Assembly (NCBI GenBank): GCA_903813345.2 | Contig: CAIIXF020000008.1 | Coordinates: 29,950,005 to 30,014,004 of the forward strand | Direction: 5' to 3' | DNA length: 64,000 nucleotides | Source of the DNA: Owenia fusiformis | Taxonomy: Eukaryota; Annelida; Polychaeta; Sabellida; Oweniidae | Shown: in pieces, positions 12,381 through 24,289 of the stretch | Layout of the letters: every line of letters starts with the position of its first letter | Position numbering within the stretch: position 1 is the first letter of the stretch | Position numbers and translations under genes: made by a program | The notes under the pieces: generated by a model | The model's database searches: none | What the model was told of the DNA's origin: nothing | What the model saw: the letters and a program-made list of their open reading frames with translations, nothing else

Positions 12381-12745
12381 TCACTATCGTGGCATATATG
12401 CCCGAGGTCTCAGTGATATATGGCCCGACCTTGGGAGGGACATTGATCTCTGAGAACCGAGGGCATATGTGCCACGATAGTGACATAAACGATTTATAAC
12501 ATACCTATGATGATGTAGACTGGTCAGAGAGTACCGTTTTCTTATAGAATTGACAAACAAATGATTTGAACATGATTGAAATGAGTTTAGAAAAATTGCT
12601 TGCGCAGTTTTATCTTCGATTGATTGGTTATGACGTCAGCGCCTTGACCAATCAGAAAGTTAGCGGGCGCGGGCTTTTTAAAACTTATATTGGTCCGCTG
12701 TCTTGTGTACACTTTGCACTATACATCATCATAGGTATGTTATAA
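12381..12745. repeat. Two adjoining palindromes
   Basis: Palindrome 1 (12381-12486): TTATGTCACTATCGTGGCAT is mirrored at its far end, with GCCCGAGGTCTC/GAGAACCGAGGGC inside. Palindrome 2 (12496-12745): TAACATACCTATGATGATGT is mirrored at 12722-12745. Palindrome 2 encloses the CCAAT/CRE cluster. These are probably arms of one inverted-repeat element. Confidence 0.7.
12617..12655. promoter_or_regulatory. Inverted CCAAT, CRE and CCAAT cluster
   Basis: ATTGG at 12623-12627, a perfect TGACGTCA at 12631-12638 and CCAAT at 12648-12652 lie within 30 bp. These are the classic NF-Y and CREB/ATF site words. No gene start is visible close by. The cluster lies inside a repeat, so it may be the repeat's own promoter. 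Function is inferred from the words only. Confidence 0.45.
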
Positions 12746-13752
12746 TTGTAATTTCAGCATTTTATAGAGCTGTTCCGTAGGTTTGTAAATTAAATGTGTG
12801 TTAAAGATACTGTTTATACCATGCGTCATAATTCCTTTTTGATACAAGGCTGGTGACACTTGGCATTTTTCACACACAGACTACCAGACCATAGCAATCC
12901 ATAAACTAAGTAGAGCTAGTATTTTGGTTGAGGTCAAAAATTAATATTTTGACACATGAAAATTCACCCATAAGGGAGAATGAGCTTCAATCACATTGAC
13001 TACGACCATATGGTCTGATGTTTCTACGGCAATCCCATAGCCGTAGGCAGCGGGGGTTCGGTGGGTTCGAACGAACCCCTGGTCAGGATTTCCCAAAATA
13101 TCATTTTGTGGAAAAATGCTTATTACCAGAAACATTAAATTACTGTGCTATTTGAAAACTACATAAGTTTATATGACCAGTAAATGAATTGATATTTGTT
13201 ATGGTGAACACGAGAGCCTTATTTTGTTAAAACACATGTCATAGTGAAGTTACACTTCCCTCAAAACGTTTTGCAACCTTAGGCACACGGGGTGAGATTT
13301 AATTTTGGGAAGACCCCAGAGCATGAGATTTTACATTTAGAAATAACAATAATTTCGCACAATTAACTTGCTGCTTCTTCTCGGACAAAATAACCCATCT
13401 TGGGCAATGGTTAAATCAGTCCTCTGTAGGAATTTTGTTTTAAGCCAGTTCTGGTCCAATACGAAGTTATTGAAAGTTATTGAAAACAATGCAGATGTAC
13501 CATACTCCGAATGATTTTTACAACATTTACGAATAAATATCTGGAATAGGCGTAATATTGATGAAACACATGTTCTTTCAAATGTGTACATCTCTGTTTT
13601 ATTTTATTTCAATTAAAATTTAAAATATTTCTTAGAACGTCCCTGGGGCTGGCAAGTCCCCGAAACCAATTGCGTTAGATAATTAAAAACGTTGTGAAAT
13701 GAATTATTTAAAAGCGTATATCATTTATAAACACAAGCATTTGTTCAAAGGA
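12746..13752. other. Intergenic DNA with repeat fragments
   Basis: GGTGGGTTCGAACGAACCC near 13070 and TTACACTTCCCTCAAAACG near 13250 resemble pieces of repeats seen elsewhere in the window. No gene was recognised. Confidence 0.45.
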
Positions 13753-14141
13753 CGATTCTCGGTTTGGAGAACAGTCTCCTGGGCTAATAATTTTTTTCAT
13801 GAAAAATATAGAAATGTTACCCAAATTAAACTATGAATATTCAAAAGAGGACATTTAAATCTACAAGATGTAAAAATAACAAATTGGTCTGAAGCAGGGA
13901 TAACGCTCAATTAGACCGATTCAATAAAATACAAGTCTCGATTTGGGGAAAAAAGTTCATCAGTGTACTGCGCTAATATTTTTTTGCTAAAAATCTAGAA
14001 ATATTACCCAAATTAAATTATGACTATTCAAAAGAAGACATTCAAATCTATATTATGCAAAAAAAAATCAAATTTGTCCGAAGCAGGGATAATGCTCATT
14101 TATATTGATGAACTTCGTTCTCCAAACCGAGAATCGTCCTT
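13753..14141. repeat. Composite repeat: two ~190-bp units between inverted ends
   Basis: GACGATTCTCGGTTTGGAGA at the left is mirrored at the right. Inside, a unit containing TAGAAATGTTACCCAAATTA and TCTGAAGCAGGGATAACGCT occurs twice in tandem. A second copy with the same structure is at 47374-47755. Confidence 0.75.
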
Positions 14142-14517
14142 TATTCATTCTTTCATTTGTTCAGTATTAATCTATCCATCACTTTTTCAAAGAAAAATCA
14201 ATCATTGCAAAAAATGATTTTTTTTCAGATACACTCCACTCATCTAAGAGATTGTATAGAATTCAAATTGTTATCGTTCCAGTTTACTTGCTCTCCATTT
14301 TCATGTTAATGTCATGATATGTTTAGCGAATAAATTACATAATTAAAACATTGAAAAATCATACGGTATTAATCTTCAAATAATGAATGCCTACTTTGTT
14401 ACCAAGCCGTCTGAACTTAACAAAATACGTTTTATATTCGAACAGTCGCTTGTATTTATATATGATTTATATCCACCAAAACGTTTTTATCATCAGTTGC
14501 AGCTGATCTGCTCCAGC

Positions 14518-14690
14518 ATGTCCAGGGGACTTACACTCCCCTCCTTAAGTTTGGCAACCTTAGCTCCCCATTGAACTACGTGTTAAAGCCTCTTTTCGTT
14601 TGAATTTTTATTTACTTAACACGCAGTTCAATGGGAAGCTAAGGTTGCCAAACTTATGGAGGGGAGTGTACCACTGAGCTCTGGGGACGT
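14518..14690. repeat. Palindromic repeat (GGAGGGGAGTGTA family)
   Basis: TTACACTCCCCTCCTTAAGT and CCATTGAACT are mirrored across a TTAA-rich centre near 14600. Single-arm relatives occur near 13252 and 15380-15430, so this is an interspersed family. Confidence 0.7.
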
Positions 14691-15569
14691 CCAAAGAAAT
14701 ATTTTTAACTTTTCAAAACAAAGCATAACCGAGACCCACTTATTTGAATAACAGATGTTTTCATCAGTAATACGACTATCCCGGATAGTTTAAAAATCAT
14801 TCGTGTAAACGTTGTGAAAAGTTATCATAGAAGGAGAGCGACCTTTCGGAATTTATAGGGTGTTTGCGCCATTTTCAATAACCTTGCATTCGATCCGAAC
14901 TGGCTTCCAGCAAAATTCCTGCAAAATAATGATAAGCCATTGCATTAGGTGATACATTTTGTTCTTGATGAAGTAGCTTAAGTTAAAGAATAAATTGTGC
15001 GAAATAGTTGATATTCCTTGGTAACAAACCATGCTCCAGGGTCTTCCAGAAATCAGACGAAATAATGGTGGATTCGAGGCAAATCAGATTTTTAGTAAAA
15101 GATTCATCGAAACATTAAAGTTACAAAGCTACAAGGTCATTTTTGAAAATAATTTTTACGTCCTGTGTTATTTCAATGAGAGAGGTTTCTTGATAAAGCC
15201 TATTACTTTCAGACTTTGCTTAACGTAAATAAAGACATCATTTTTGTTAAATAAAATTCAAATTCAATTGTCTACTTAACTTAATGAAGGTATTAAAATG
15301 GATTATATTTCCCCTCCAAAAGTTTTTTCTTTACAAATTATGCATATAAGAATTCAAACTTAAAGATCCTTTAATACAAAATCCAATGGGTGAGTTAGGA
15401 TTGCCAAACTTTTGGAGGGAGTGTAATTGTACAAATTGCACTAAAAGGTTTTTATTTGAGGAACCCAAATGAAGGGGGGATTTGTGAATAACATGAAAAT
15501 AGAACCCCCGGTCACCAAATCCTGGCTACGCCACTGAATCCTACGACCGCTGAAAAATAACTAGGGTCA
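14691..15569. other. Intergenic DNA
   Basis: No gene was found. A GGCTACGCCACTG-type word near 15525 looks like a common repeat end. Confidence 0.4.
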
Positions 15570-16850
15570 CTTTAGTGGTCACATTTGCTACGTATTTTGA
15601 ATTGTGGAAAATAGACCAGAGGTTGCTATGCGGCCTTGCTTTGCAATGTTGACGCACGGTTGCCTCATGGCGTCCCTATGGAGGTCGCAGGCCCTTGACA
15701 AGTACCTATAGGCAGACGCAATGTTGCAGAATGAATGTACGAGGGTTGTCCCAGAAGTAATGCACTATATGCTCTCACTTTATCAATACTTGATATTTTT
15801 CCATGAAATTTTCAGTAAATGTTCCTTAGAGACATTTTGATTATTCCACAAATTTTCATGTTGACTGATAAAACTATATTGATGTTATAATAAAAGGAAG
15901 TTGGTGAGTTTGGGTAGGGCGGGGCAGGTTATACAGTCACGTCAAAAGGAACAAAAAATTAAAAATATGAAATAATTAATCAACAAATACCATTTTGTGT
16001 AGCTATGAGAAGTATGCTCAAAAATACATTTTAAGATACTAAATTACTATGAGCACATCCTAGATTTAATGGATGTATATTGCATTAAGTGTCCCATTTC
16101 ACATTTCTCAAAATATTGCCATTTGCATGTTATGTACTTTTGATGCCTGTCAGGTCAAACACTCTTGGTAATTTCTTCCACTGTGACTTGAGGAGTTTTT
16201 GCCTCCCATGTTTGGAGTTTTCATCCAGAGTCAAATCATCTCTTTTAAATCTCTTCTGCCACCTCATAATTGTAGTTCTATCTGGTATATACTCCTTATA
16301 TACTTTCTTCATGGTAGCATAAGTTTTGCTTGGCTGTGAGTCCAAATGAAGTATGAAATTAGGCCACCAAACGCAAGGCCTTCTGTTATCAGGTGAGAAT
16401 TGCAGCCATTTTGTAATTTATTGACTGTGACTGTATTTGAATTTGTGACTATTGGAATGTGGTATTATGACATCACAGTGCTAAATGTCATTATTTGTAC
16501 TTGGTTAACATCATGCTGAATAAATTTAACAATTTCCCAAACATTTTGATCATTTAAAGGAAAGAAATATTAATAAAATAACACTTTACATCTTTTCATA
16601 ATTAGAAAAATTGGTACCTGCCCCGCCCACACCCACCCCTATATAGTTATAGCAACCATATTAAGACTTAATATTAATGTTTGATGCTGCAACTTCAGGA
16701 TATAATAGATAAATCTTCAATTGTTATATACACAAAATTTCAGCTGAATTGAAGAATATTAAAGAAAGTTGGAGTATATAGTGCATTACTTCTGGGACAA
16801 CCCTCGTACATCACGATATCTACGGTCGCCGTAGCAAATGTGACTGAGGC
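15570..16850. mobile_element. MITE (TCACATTTGCT family) split by a mariner
   Basis: GGTCACATTTGCTACG at 15577-15592 and CGTAGCAAATGTGACTGAGG at 16828-16847 are the two inverted ends of the family seen at 3938. The mariner at 15740-16806 sits between them, giving a nested insertion. Confidence 0.6.
15740..16806 (-). mobile_element. Degenerate mariner-family transposon
   Basis: Terminal inverted repeats of about 35 bp begin CGAGGGTTGTCCCAGAAGTA at 15740, mirrored at 16806, with flanking TA at 15738-15739 and 16807-16808. These ends are typical of mariner elements. A minus-strand open frame (16130-16345) encodes a short helix-turn-helix-like stretch (YIPDRTTIMRWQKRF) of the transposase DNA-binding type. 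The DDE catalytic domain was not found, so the element cannot move by itself. Confidence 0.85.
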
Positions 16851-16884
16851 ATTAGTGTTATTATTTGTAGTATATCATACTTAC

Positions 16885-19800
16885 TTGTCATTAGAGTCAC
16901 ACAGTTGCTTGAGTACTTGGAAGAATCCTTTTCTCATATCAAAGTCCACTCTCGAATCCATTGCTTCCCAAGAGTTAATAGTAACCAACTCCATCGCGTA
17001 GGAGGCCGGTGGTGCAACACCCAGCGCCTAAAAGTAAAGTATAAAACTGCATGTTCCATAATGTTAACCTTAGGCGAGGCTAGTTTACGGAAGCAAAGCG
17101 ATAAGCATGAACTAAAGTGTTATATTTCAAAAATTGTTATTATTTTTAAATATTCCTTTGCTCTCATTATTCCGTGTCATGCTTTTTTCAAAAAATCTTA
17201 GAATAATTATTATGTTGTCAATCATGTTCAAGGTAAAACATGTTTAAATGTTATTGTTAATTTTATTACTTTGGTTGTTATGCATAGAGGCACTGATACG
17301 CTCACTACTTAAGGGGTATTGTACAGATGAATTGTAATATTCCGATGTCAAATGATGGAATAACTAACAATTCTGACTTTATTTCAGGACAATCCTTTGA
17401 TTTAAATCTTATCTTGGCGAATGATTTAGACATTTTTACATCTTACAGGGTGTTCCATATGTTTCAGGAATGATGCTGTATTTAAGTGGTTTATATTCAA
17501 TCGAGCTGAATTTTTATCAAAATGTGTCCAAATATGTTGTGTTAAAGTTGGGAAAGTTTCATATCATGAAGCTCAATAGACTTAATGATACAGTTGGTAT
17601 AGTTACCCAGGGGTAAGATAAGTGAAGCAGGTGTGGCAACACGCAAAACATGAAATATTTGTAAATTAACAGTCGTTTTTTGTATGAAGTGTTAGAAAGT
17701 ATAAGGTTGTCATAGTTACGTCAAAATTGTCAAATATTAAAGCAAAAGTTAAGGTGGATTCTTTGAACTTAAAAAATTGTCATTATTGATGGTATCACAA
17801 TTGACACCCATGGCATGACATGACATGAGTCATAAAGGATGATCACTGGTCATTTTGGCTGAGCGTGCAGCCATATCAGATGTTTTGGATTATCTGTCTC
17901 AGATTCCCTTGATTTGAATCCCTTATACCGCTCATACACTCTTGAGGTTGTTGTTACGCGGTATATGGCATACATTCATGGTTACGCGGTATTTGTGATA
18001 CGGGTAAATATGCCATACTCACCTGCGGTATATGGCATATTCCGCAGGTGAGTATGCGATATTCCGCAGTGAAAATGAGATACATTGATTTCAGTGAATA
18101 CCCGATACTCAGCTGCGGAATATGTCATACTCACTTGCGGAATATGCCATATACCACAGGTGAATATGACATATACCGCAGTTGAAAACGTGATACAGAA
18201 AGCCTTGGTTGCGAGAATCGACTCTAAATGTAAAACTACGCTGGATTACCAATATAGTTAGTGCGTCGAGTACTAATATATTGATTCTGGATTGATTGAG
18301 TAAGTTTATCACGTGAGATTGTTGACTGATACTTCTGCGTAGGTTAATATATTCGATACACAGAACTGTCGATTCAGTAATCATTATAATAATTTATAAA
18401 GTTTAATTGTTCGTTCAATCGGTGCAAATTGACAATTGCGTACTTCCGTATCACGTTCTCATTGGTTAGTGTGTATGCCATATACCGCTGGTGAATCTGT
18501 GATACACCTGAAGTGAATATGCCATATTCGTTGCGGAAAATGACATTTTTTTGTATCGTGTTTACCGCGTAACAGTTGTTGCCATTACGTCCTCGTATAT
18601 ACTCCGAAGTTACTTAATTTTAACTGCTGCAGAAAACTTATTTTTCACAGTCTGTTGTGCGTTTACCTTAGTTGAAATTCATCTTTTACTGATGACATTT
18701 TCACTTTTCAAGATGGCCACTCAGTCAAAATGACCTGTGATTATTCTCCTTTGGTACCCATGACATGACAGGTTTTTCGATTGTGATATATCATCAATGA
18801 TGACAATTCTTTTTAACTTCCAGGAATTCACTTTCATTTTTACTTAACTTCTGACTTTGATGCAACTATGACAACCTAATACTTACCCACACTTCATACA
18901 AAAAACGACTATTTTTACAAATATGACATATATTTTGCCAGTTGTTACACCTGCTCCACCTACCCTACCCCTGGGTTACTATAGCAACCATATTATCAGA
19001 TCTACTGACCTTCATGATATAAAACTTTCTCAATTCATTCACAACTAACATGGACATATTTTGTCAAGAATTCAGCTAGATTGAAAAGAAAACAACTAAA
19101 ATACAGCATCATTCCTGAACCATATGGAACACCCTGTACAATTTAATAAAATAACTTCTATATTTTAAAATTTGACTAGATTAAATCTCAATTATTTTTC
19201 GGAAAATAAGGACACTCACCTTTAAATCTGTGTTCTTCCAGTTTTTTATCAAACGAATCAGGTCCTTGACTTTTGTTGGCATGTCCTTCACATGTTCAAT
19301 CTGTAACTTCGTCAACGCTGCCGAATAGAATTCTCTGTCCCGTTTAGAGGCGTCGCTTATCTTATTATAAACTGCAACTATTATATAAAACATTGGATTC
19401 GTATCTTCATATATTGAACTATTATTGTTGGAGTGATTGTAAAAACAATGAAGAAATCTTCGTTTGCAACTTACGAGGGTATAAGAATTATTAGGGGCGC
19501 AAACATTTGACATGTTCACGAACAGCTGAAAATGAATTTCAAAATGTTTGAAAACAAGTTCTAAGGGAGAATCTTTTACAAGATGCAAAATAACCTCCTG
19601 TCCCCCGGGGTTGAACTCATTCTCTTGAGTGCTATGGAAACCCCAATACAATTAACAAAGAAAATAACTCAACCTTTTCCAATTGCACCCACGATGTCAA
19701 AAGCTGGCAGAAGATCAACATCATGCCATTCACCATTGCTCTCCGATCTAAATTCAAATTGCACAGCGTGGGGTGTGCGGGTTATCCCCCTTATTTTCCC

Positions 19801-20713
19801 TCCACTCTTATATTTGGTTTCGAGAAACGATTGCAATTCCGTTAAACATTCTGGTAGTTGACGTTGGAACTTGGCTTGGCTTTTAAAGTTGTTCAGGAAT
19901 ACCACTAGATCTGCGTCAGCATTGTCGACGACGCCAGTGCCCTTACCAAGGGATCCACCCTACAGGAAAACATACTTATAGGCCTACATGTACATGATAA
20001 TTTAGCTTTCTTTGTGCGCAGATCATACTGGTGTCAGGCATAATCGAAGAACATGCCATATGACAATGAATTCAAGAATATGTTAATTTCGTCTTGATCT
20101 CCTATTAGACATTAATGTTGAGAGACAAATATTTATTTTTACTCTAGACGAATTGATTATCCAAACAATTGCCACTTTTTAAGATTCATCCTTCAAATTA
20201 AACAATAACAAATGGGTTCATTATTCGACTATTTTCATTCATTTCAAAATCGCCAATTACTGGGATTTCCTATTTCCAAAACCTAAAGCAAATGCTTGAT
20301 CACAAATCTTTTCTCGATATAACGGAACTAACATGCACTTAACGATCATCGGATTTTAAAATAAACATCATATTCTTTGAGCTACAGGTTGACAATTTAG
20401 TTCAATGGTTTATTTATCAACTTATCATTGACCTTAACTACTTCCTTAACACTGAAAGGAAGCTCCTGTTTTAACGTTGTGGCCAATGCATCGATGTCTT
20501 TATTATATGGCCTGTGGAATTCTTCGTTTGGTTGGAGATGCGCTGCGATATACGTATTAACATTAAACCCATGGCTCTCTCTGAGGATTGAATCGGAAGG
20601 ATATTCAAAGTTTAGACTCTTGGTATTTCTTTCTGTAGCATGCTTATCGATGAAATGCCGATTCTTCCCTCCAGGTGTTTTTAACTTCTTTCCGCAAATA
20701 TGACATATTACAT
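16885..20713 (-). CDS. OAS-A: zinc-finger 2'-5'-oligoadenylate synthetase, 3' end missing
   Basis: Exons 20433-20713, 19674-19959, 19220-19371 and 16885-17027 join with phases 0, 1, 0 and end in phase 2. The first has a C2H2 finger (C-x2-C-x12-H-x4-H, CHICGKK...HFIDKH) and then the OAS N-terminal helix region (YIAAHLQPNEEFHRPYN). The second has the P-loop GGSLGKGT, the Asp pair in NADADLVVFL and the third Asp in DVDLLPAFD. The third has PTKVKDLIRLIKNWK and the fourth SYAMELVTINSWE, both OAS landmarks. The family makes 2'-5'-oligoadenylate from ATP when it binds dsRNA. No in-frame ATG lies upstream in the finger exon, so a leader exon must exist. The exon 1 donor (AAG|GTCAAT) is weak. The last exon is absent in place; a relic lies inverted at 7540-8420. 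The active-site residues are intact, but whether a full protein is made is doubtful. Confidence 0.85.
17456..19136. mobile_element. 1.7-kb TA-flanked foldback in OAS-A intron 3
   Basis: The left end CAGGGTGTTCCATATG is mirrored as CATATGGAACACCCTG at 19136, with TA on both sides (17454-17455, 19137-19138). Long inner arms, such as the segments near 17580-17800 and 18760-19010, are also inverted copies. No transposase is visible. It fits the Tc1/mariner superfamily and fills most of the OAS-A intron between exons 3 and 4. Confidence 0.8.
17950..18572. mobile_element. Nested element with GCGGTATATGGCATA repeats
   Basis: GTTACGCGGTA at the left and TACCGCGTAAC at the right are inverted ends within the 1.7-kb element. 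The interior holds many degenerate repeats of GCGGAATATGCCATAT (17960-18190 and 18470-18540) in both orientations. GTTGTT occurs beside both ends and may be a target duplication. Confidence 0.6.
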
Positions 20714-20879
20714 CTAAAAAGGATACAATCTCACACAAATAAATGTAATTGGTAATATGATCAGCATATTGAACAAACCATGGTACATATTTCTCTGAGT
20801 AAAATTTGTGAGCCAAATAATATTAAAGAACTGGAAATAATAGTTTTGATATTTCATATTTATTCAAGGGGTCTTCAAT

Positions 20880-21190
20880 TACTAACTTATTTTATTATCA
20901 TATGATCTGTAAAATGAAGCCTTCTGATTGGTCAGTTCTTGTGCTGTGCCAATCTGTATTGCTGTTGAGATTGTCCCCATTGATCGCAATACAGAAAATA
21001 TTGGTACGGAGGGGACATTCTCAGTAGCAATACTGAGGATCAGACGATAAAAACGTTATAGAATGATTTGAAGTGCAATACAGGATATATTCTGCTCTCG
21101 ATATTCAGTATTGGCACTCGACTTCGTCTCGTTCCAATACGGAATTTCTCGAGCAAAATATATCCTGTATTGCACTTCAAATCATTAACT
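20880..21190. repeat. Palindromic repeat upstream of OAS-A
   Basis: AATGATTTGAAGTGCAATAC at 21061 is mirrored at 21168-21187, enclosing a loop with ATTCAGTATTGGCACTCG. A second pair of CAATAC/GTATTG words lies at 20950-21050. Confidence 0.7.
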
Positions 21191-21429
21191 TATAATATTG
21201 GGTATGCTTGACTGACAATAGGCCAGATATACAGTAGAGACCCGTTCGACTACCAAATGGGGCTTTAGCTTGTATTTGTAAGTATATATTTTTGGTTGGG
21301 CCGGCATGACTACATATTTCTGCCCAGTTGTTTTAGGCCCAACTTGCATCATTGTTTATGGCGTATTGTTTCACTTTTGGTGTGCAAACAAAATATGATC
21401 TGCAACATATACGCTCTGTTATGTTACGT

Positions 21430-21677
21430 TTATGCAAGGAGCAAGTTCCTAACAGCAATTTGAGCGAAAGTATCATTAATATTTTTGCAACTTTTAAGAC
21501 CAAGATTACCCATGGTATTATAAGGGGTTTGATTCCTGGATCTCCGGGAGCGTCTTTTTCTTCTTCTTTTTCTACCTATATAAAGAGGATTTCTTTCTGT
21601 ATCATGCTTATCGTGCGAATGCTGATCTCTCCCTCTAGGTGTTTTAAACTTCTTTCCGCAAACACCACATATCACAT
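21430..21677 (-). pseudogene. Orphan zinc-finger exon of the OAS family (D)
   Basis: After the acceptor-like CCTTTTTAG the product reads DVICGVCGKKFKTPRGRDQ then HSHDKH, the same C-x2-C-x12-H-x4-H finger as OAS-A. A very basic stretch follows (GRKRRRKRRSRRSRNQ), then TMGNLGL. Homology to the third copy (AMSNLNL) ends near 21490, before the OAS core. No in-frame ATG exists. A possible donor (ATGG|GTAATC) follows the basic stretch, so use as an alternative exon cannot be excluded. Confidence 0.65.
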
Positions 21678-22624
21678 CTAAAAAGGGTGCAATCTCAAAT
21701 ATTTAAATGTACGAAGTAATAGGCCGGGTATGGAACAAACCAAATGTGCGGTCTAACCAATAATCATTCACATTCCCAATTCAATTTAAATCCATGATAT
21801 AGTACACATTTTTGCGTAAAACTTCTAAGTCAAAGTACAATTCACCTAGTGTCTGTTTACCTTTATTCCTGCATATGCTGCCAAAATCTTATTAAAATCC
21901 ATGCATTTTCAAAAAATTACATCAAAATAAAAATATGCACGTTTTGGCCCACCCTGTATATTTCTTTGAAAGCCAATAATATGAAGAAACATAATATTTT
22001 TGAAAATGATATTTGACGTCAAAAATATTATTGTCTGTCTTGTAATATTTTTAATAAGTTTCTTGAATTTATTATAAGGGGTTTGATTCCTGGATCTCCG
22101 GGGGCATCTTTTTCTTCTTCTTTTTCTACCTATATAAAGAGGATTTCTTTCTGTACCATGCTTATCGTGGGAATGCTGATCTCTCCCTCTAGGTGTTTTT
22201 AACTTCTTTCCGCAAACACCACATATCACATCTAAAAAGGGTGCAATCTCAAATATTTAAATGTACGAAGTAATAGGCCGGGTATGGAACAAACCAAATG
22301 TGCGGTCTAACCAATAATCATTCACAATCCCAATTCAATTTAAATCCATGATATAGTACACATTTTTGCGTAAAACTTCTAAGTCAAAGTACAATTCACC
22401 TAGTGTCTGTTTACCTTTATTCCTGCATATGCTGCCAAAATCTTATTAAAATCCATGCATTTTCAAAAAATTACATCAAAATAAAAATATGCACGTTTTG
22501 GCCCACCCTGTATATTTCTTTGAAAGCCAATAATATGAAGAAACATAATATTTTTGAAAATGATATTTGACGTCAAAAATATTATTGTCTGTCTTGTAAT
22601 ATTTTTAATAAGTTTCTTGAATTT
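21517..22624. repeat. 554-bp direct tandem duplication
   Basis: The block beginning ATTATAAGGGGTTTGATTCC at 21517 starts again at 22071. The block word ATGCATTTTC recurs at 21901 and 22455, so the period is 554. The two units are nearly identical, so the duplication is recent. Each unit holds part of the zinc-finger exon and a solo mariner-type end (GGCCCACCCTG next to TA, 21944-21960 and 22498-22514). Confidence 0.9.
22071..22231 (-). pseudogene. Second, partial copy of orphan zinc-finger exon
   Basis: This is the part of the finger exon contained in the second 554-bp unit. It encodes the complete finger (CGVCGKK...HSHDKH) and the basic tail up to RNQTPYN, then runs into unrelated repeat sequence. 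It is a by-product of the tandem duplication. Confidence 0.75.
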
Positions 22625-23015
22625 ATTCAAAATGTTTTTAATTTTATTCAATTTATTTAATTAATATTGTGCATTATCGACTGACACTAGGAGAGAGATG
22701 CAGTAAAGAATGCTTCGATTACCCAAACGGTCTAATCTTGTATTTGTATGCAAATAATTTTGTAAAATTTGTAAGAATAATATTGTTTTTATAATCTTTA
22801 TTTCAACAACCACGGAATTCCTTTTAAAAGAAAGGCACGAACAACAATATTACAGAAGAATGTCTGGACTTCCAAATAACCGTCTCTTGTCTATCAATAA
22901 AAACATCTGGGTGCACCTAGGATATCATGAATTAGGGGAGTCAATTTTTAGGCTAAATGAGGGGTATTACTATAGCGTATAGTAAGCAAAAGTTAGATAT
23001 ACAGTTATGTGTCTA
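22625..23015. other. AT-rich intergenic DNA
   Basis: Nothing was recognised in this stretch. Confidence 0.4.
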
Positions 23016-23973
23016 CAGGGTGATCATAAAGTAAGATGAAAAGTGCTCGTGCGTGGAAACCATGACCTCTCGTTCGGAGCAGTCAAAAAAGAAAGAAAAT
23101 GTGTGATTCTTTCTGTCTTAATGATTTTGTATTTTGGGAATACCAGCATATTTTGTGAAATTCAATGCATTCTTTTTGTATATTATTATTATTTTCCCAG
23201 ATGTTCATTTTAGGCGTTCTATATATTTGCCATTATGTTCGACACATTTTTGGTTTCGTTTTAAATCCGGTCCACGAACTCATGTTGTAAGCCACATTCA
23301 CTCACCACACGCACTCTGTCGATCGCCTTTTCAGATCCACCTCTGCCTTGAAAAATTCTCCCTGGAGTTCATAATTTAAGTCCCCCTTGAGATAAAAGTC
23401 TGAGGAAGCCATGTCTGTTTAAGCAAGGGGCCATTCCAAGCTGTTTGATCCTCATGCTTTCCAATTGCTCCTGTGTTAGAAATTCTATTGCTATACAGCA
23501 ATTCTAACTTAGAATTGCTGTATAGGAAGGTGCATTATCCCAAATGCAGGGTGGAGTGATCTACCAACTCTGGTCTTTTCTTGCGAATGGCATTTTAACA
23601 TGTGTTTATGGACTGGATTGAACGTCACCAAAAATGTGCTAAACATTATGAAAATATATAGAACACCTAACAGGATAACCTGGGAAAGTAATAATAATGA
23701 ATGCATTAAATGTCACAAAATATGTTGGTGTTCCCAAAGTACGAAACTATGCATATGAGGAAAGAAAACACCACAATATCTGAATATTTTCTTTCTTTTT
23801 TTGACTCCTCCTGGTATCCTCGATATGGGTTGCCTAAAATGCAGAATATTAAATGTGGCGTAATGAATTTTATTTGTGTATGTATCAGATCAACATTTCG
23901 TAAGAAAATGAACCAGATTCTTTAATATTTAGAAAAGTTATAGCACTCACAACCTTACTTTATGATCACCCTG
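23016..23973 (-). mobile_element. Tc1/mariner-type relic, 958 bp
   Basis: The ends CAGGGTGATCATAAAGTAAG and their mirror at 23973 are flanked by TA (23014-23015, 23974-23975). Broken short frames inside may be transposase remnants, but no catalytic motif can be read. The size is close to a full mariner with a decayed gene. Confidence 0.75.
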
Positions 23974-24289
23974 TAGATGTCAATAATAATATATGTTACA
24001 ATTAATAAAGTTTTACGTACTACATATGTGTTCACTTAGTACATCAACATCTTCTTTACAATCAGGGTCAGGACACTGAGGCATTTCCCTTTTTTCACCT
24101 TCGATCTAACTGTAGCTTATCAATCTGTAAGCAACAATAATCAATGCTTTAGAATTCATTGAAATGTCTCCCTGTTAATGTAGAAATGCTTTGTAGAAAT
24201 ATTTTATTTCATCATTGCTAACTTGAAACTTCGTAAGAAGGTCAGATCCTTATTTAGCTCTCACCTGAGGACGAATTGCATCACTTTTT

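Noticed and set aside
16130-16345. Stand-alone helix-turn-helix gene
   Set aside because: It lies wholly within TA-flanked mariner ends and is a truncated transposase.
17950-18190. CRISPR-like array
   Set aside because: Repeats are degenerate, in both orientations and without uniform spacers, in a eukaryotic transposon.
19583-19861. Plus-strand frame of 92 codons
   Set aside because: It is antisense to OAS-A exon 2.
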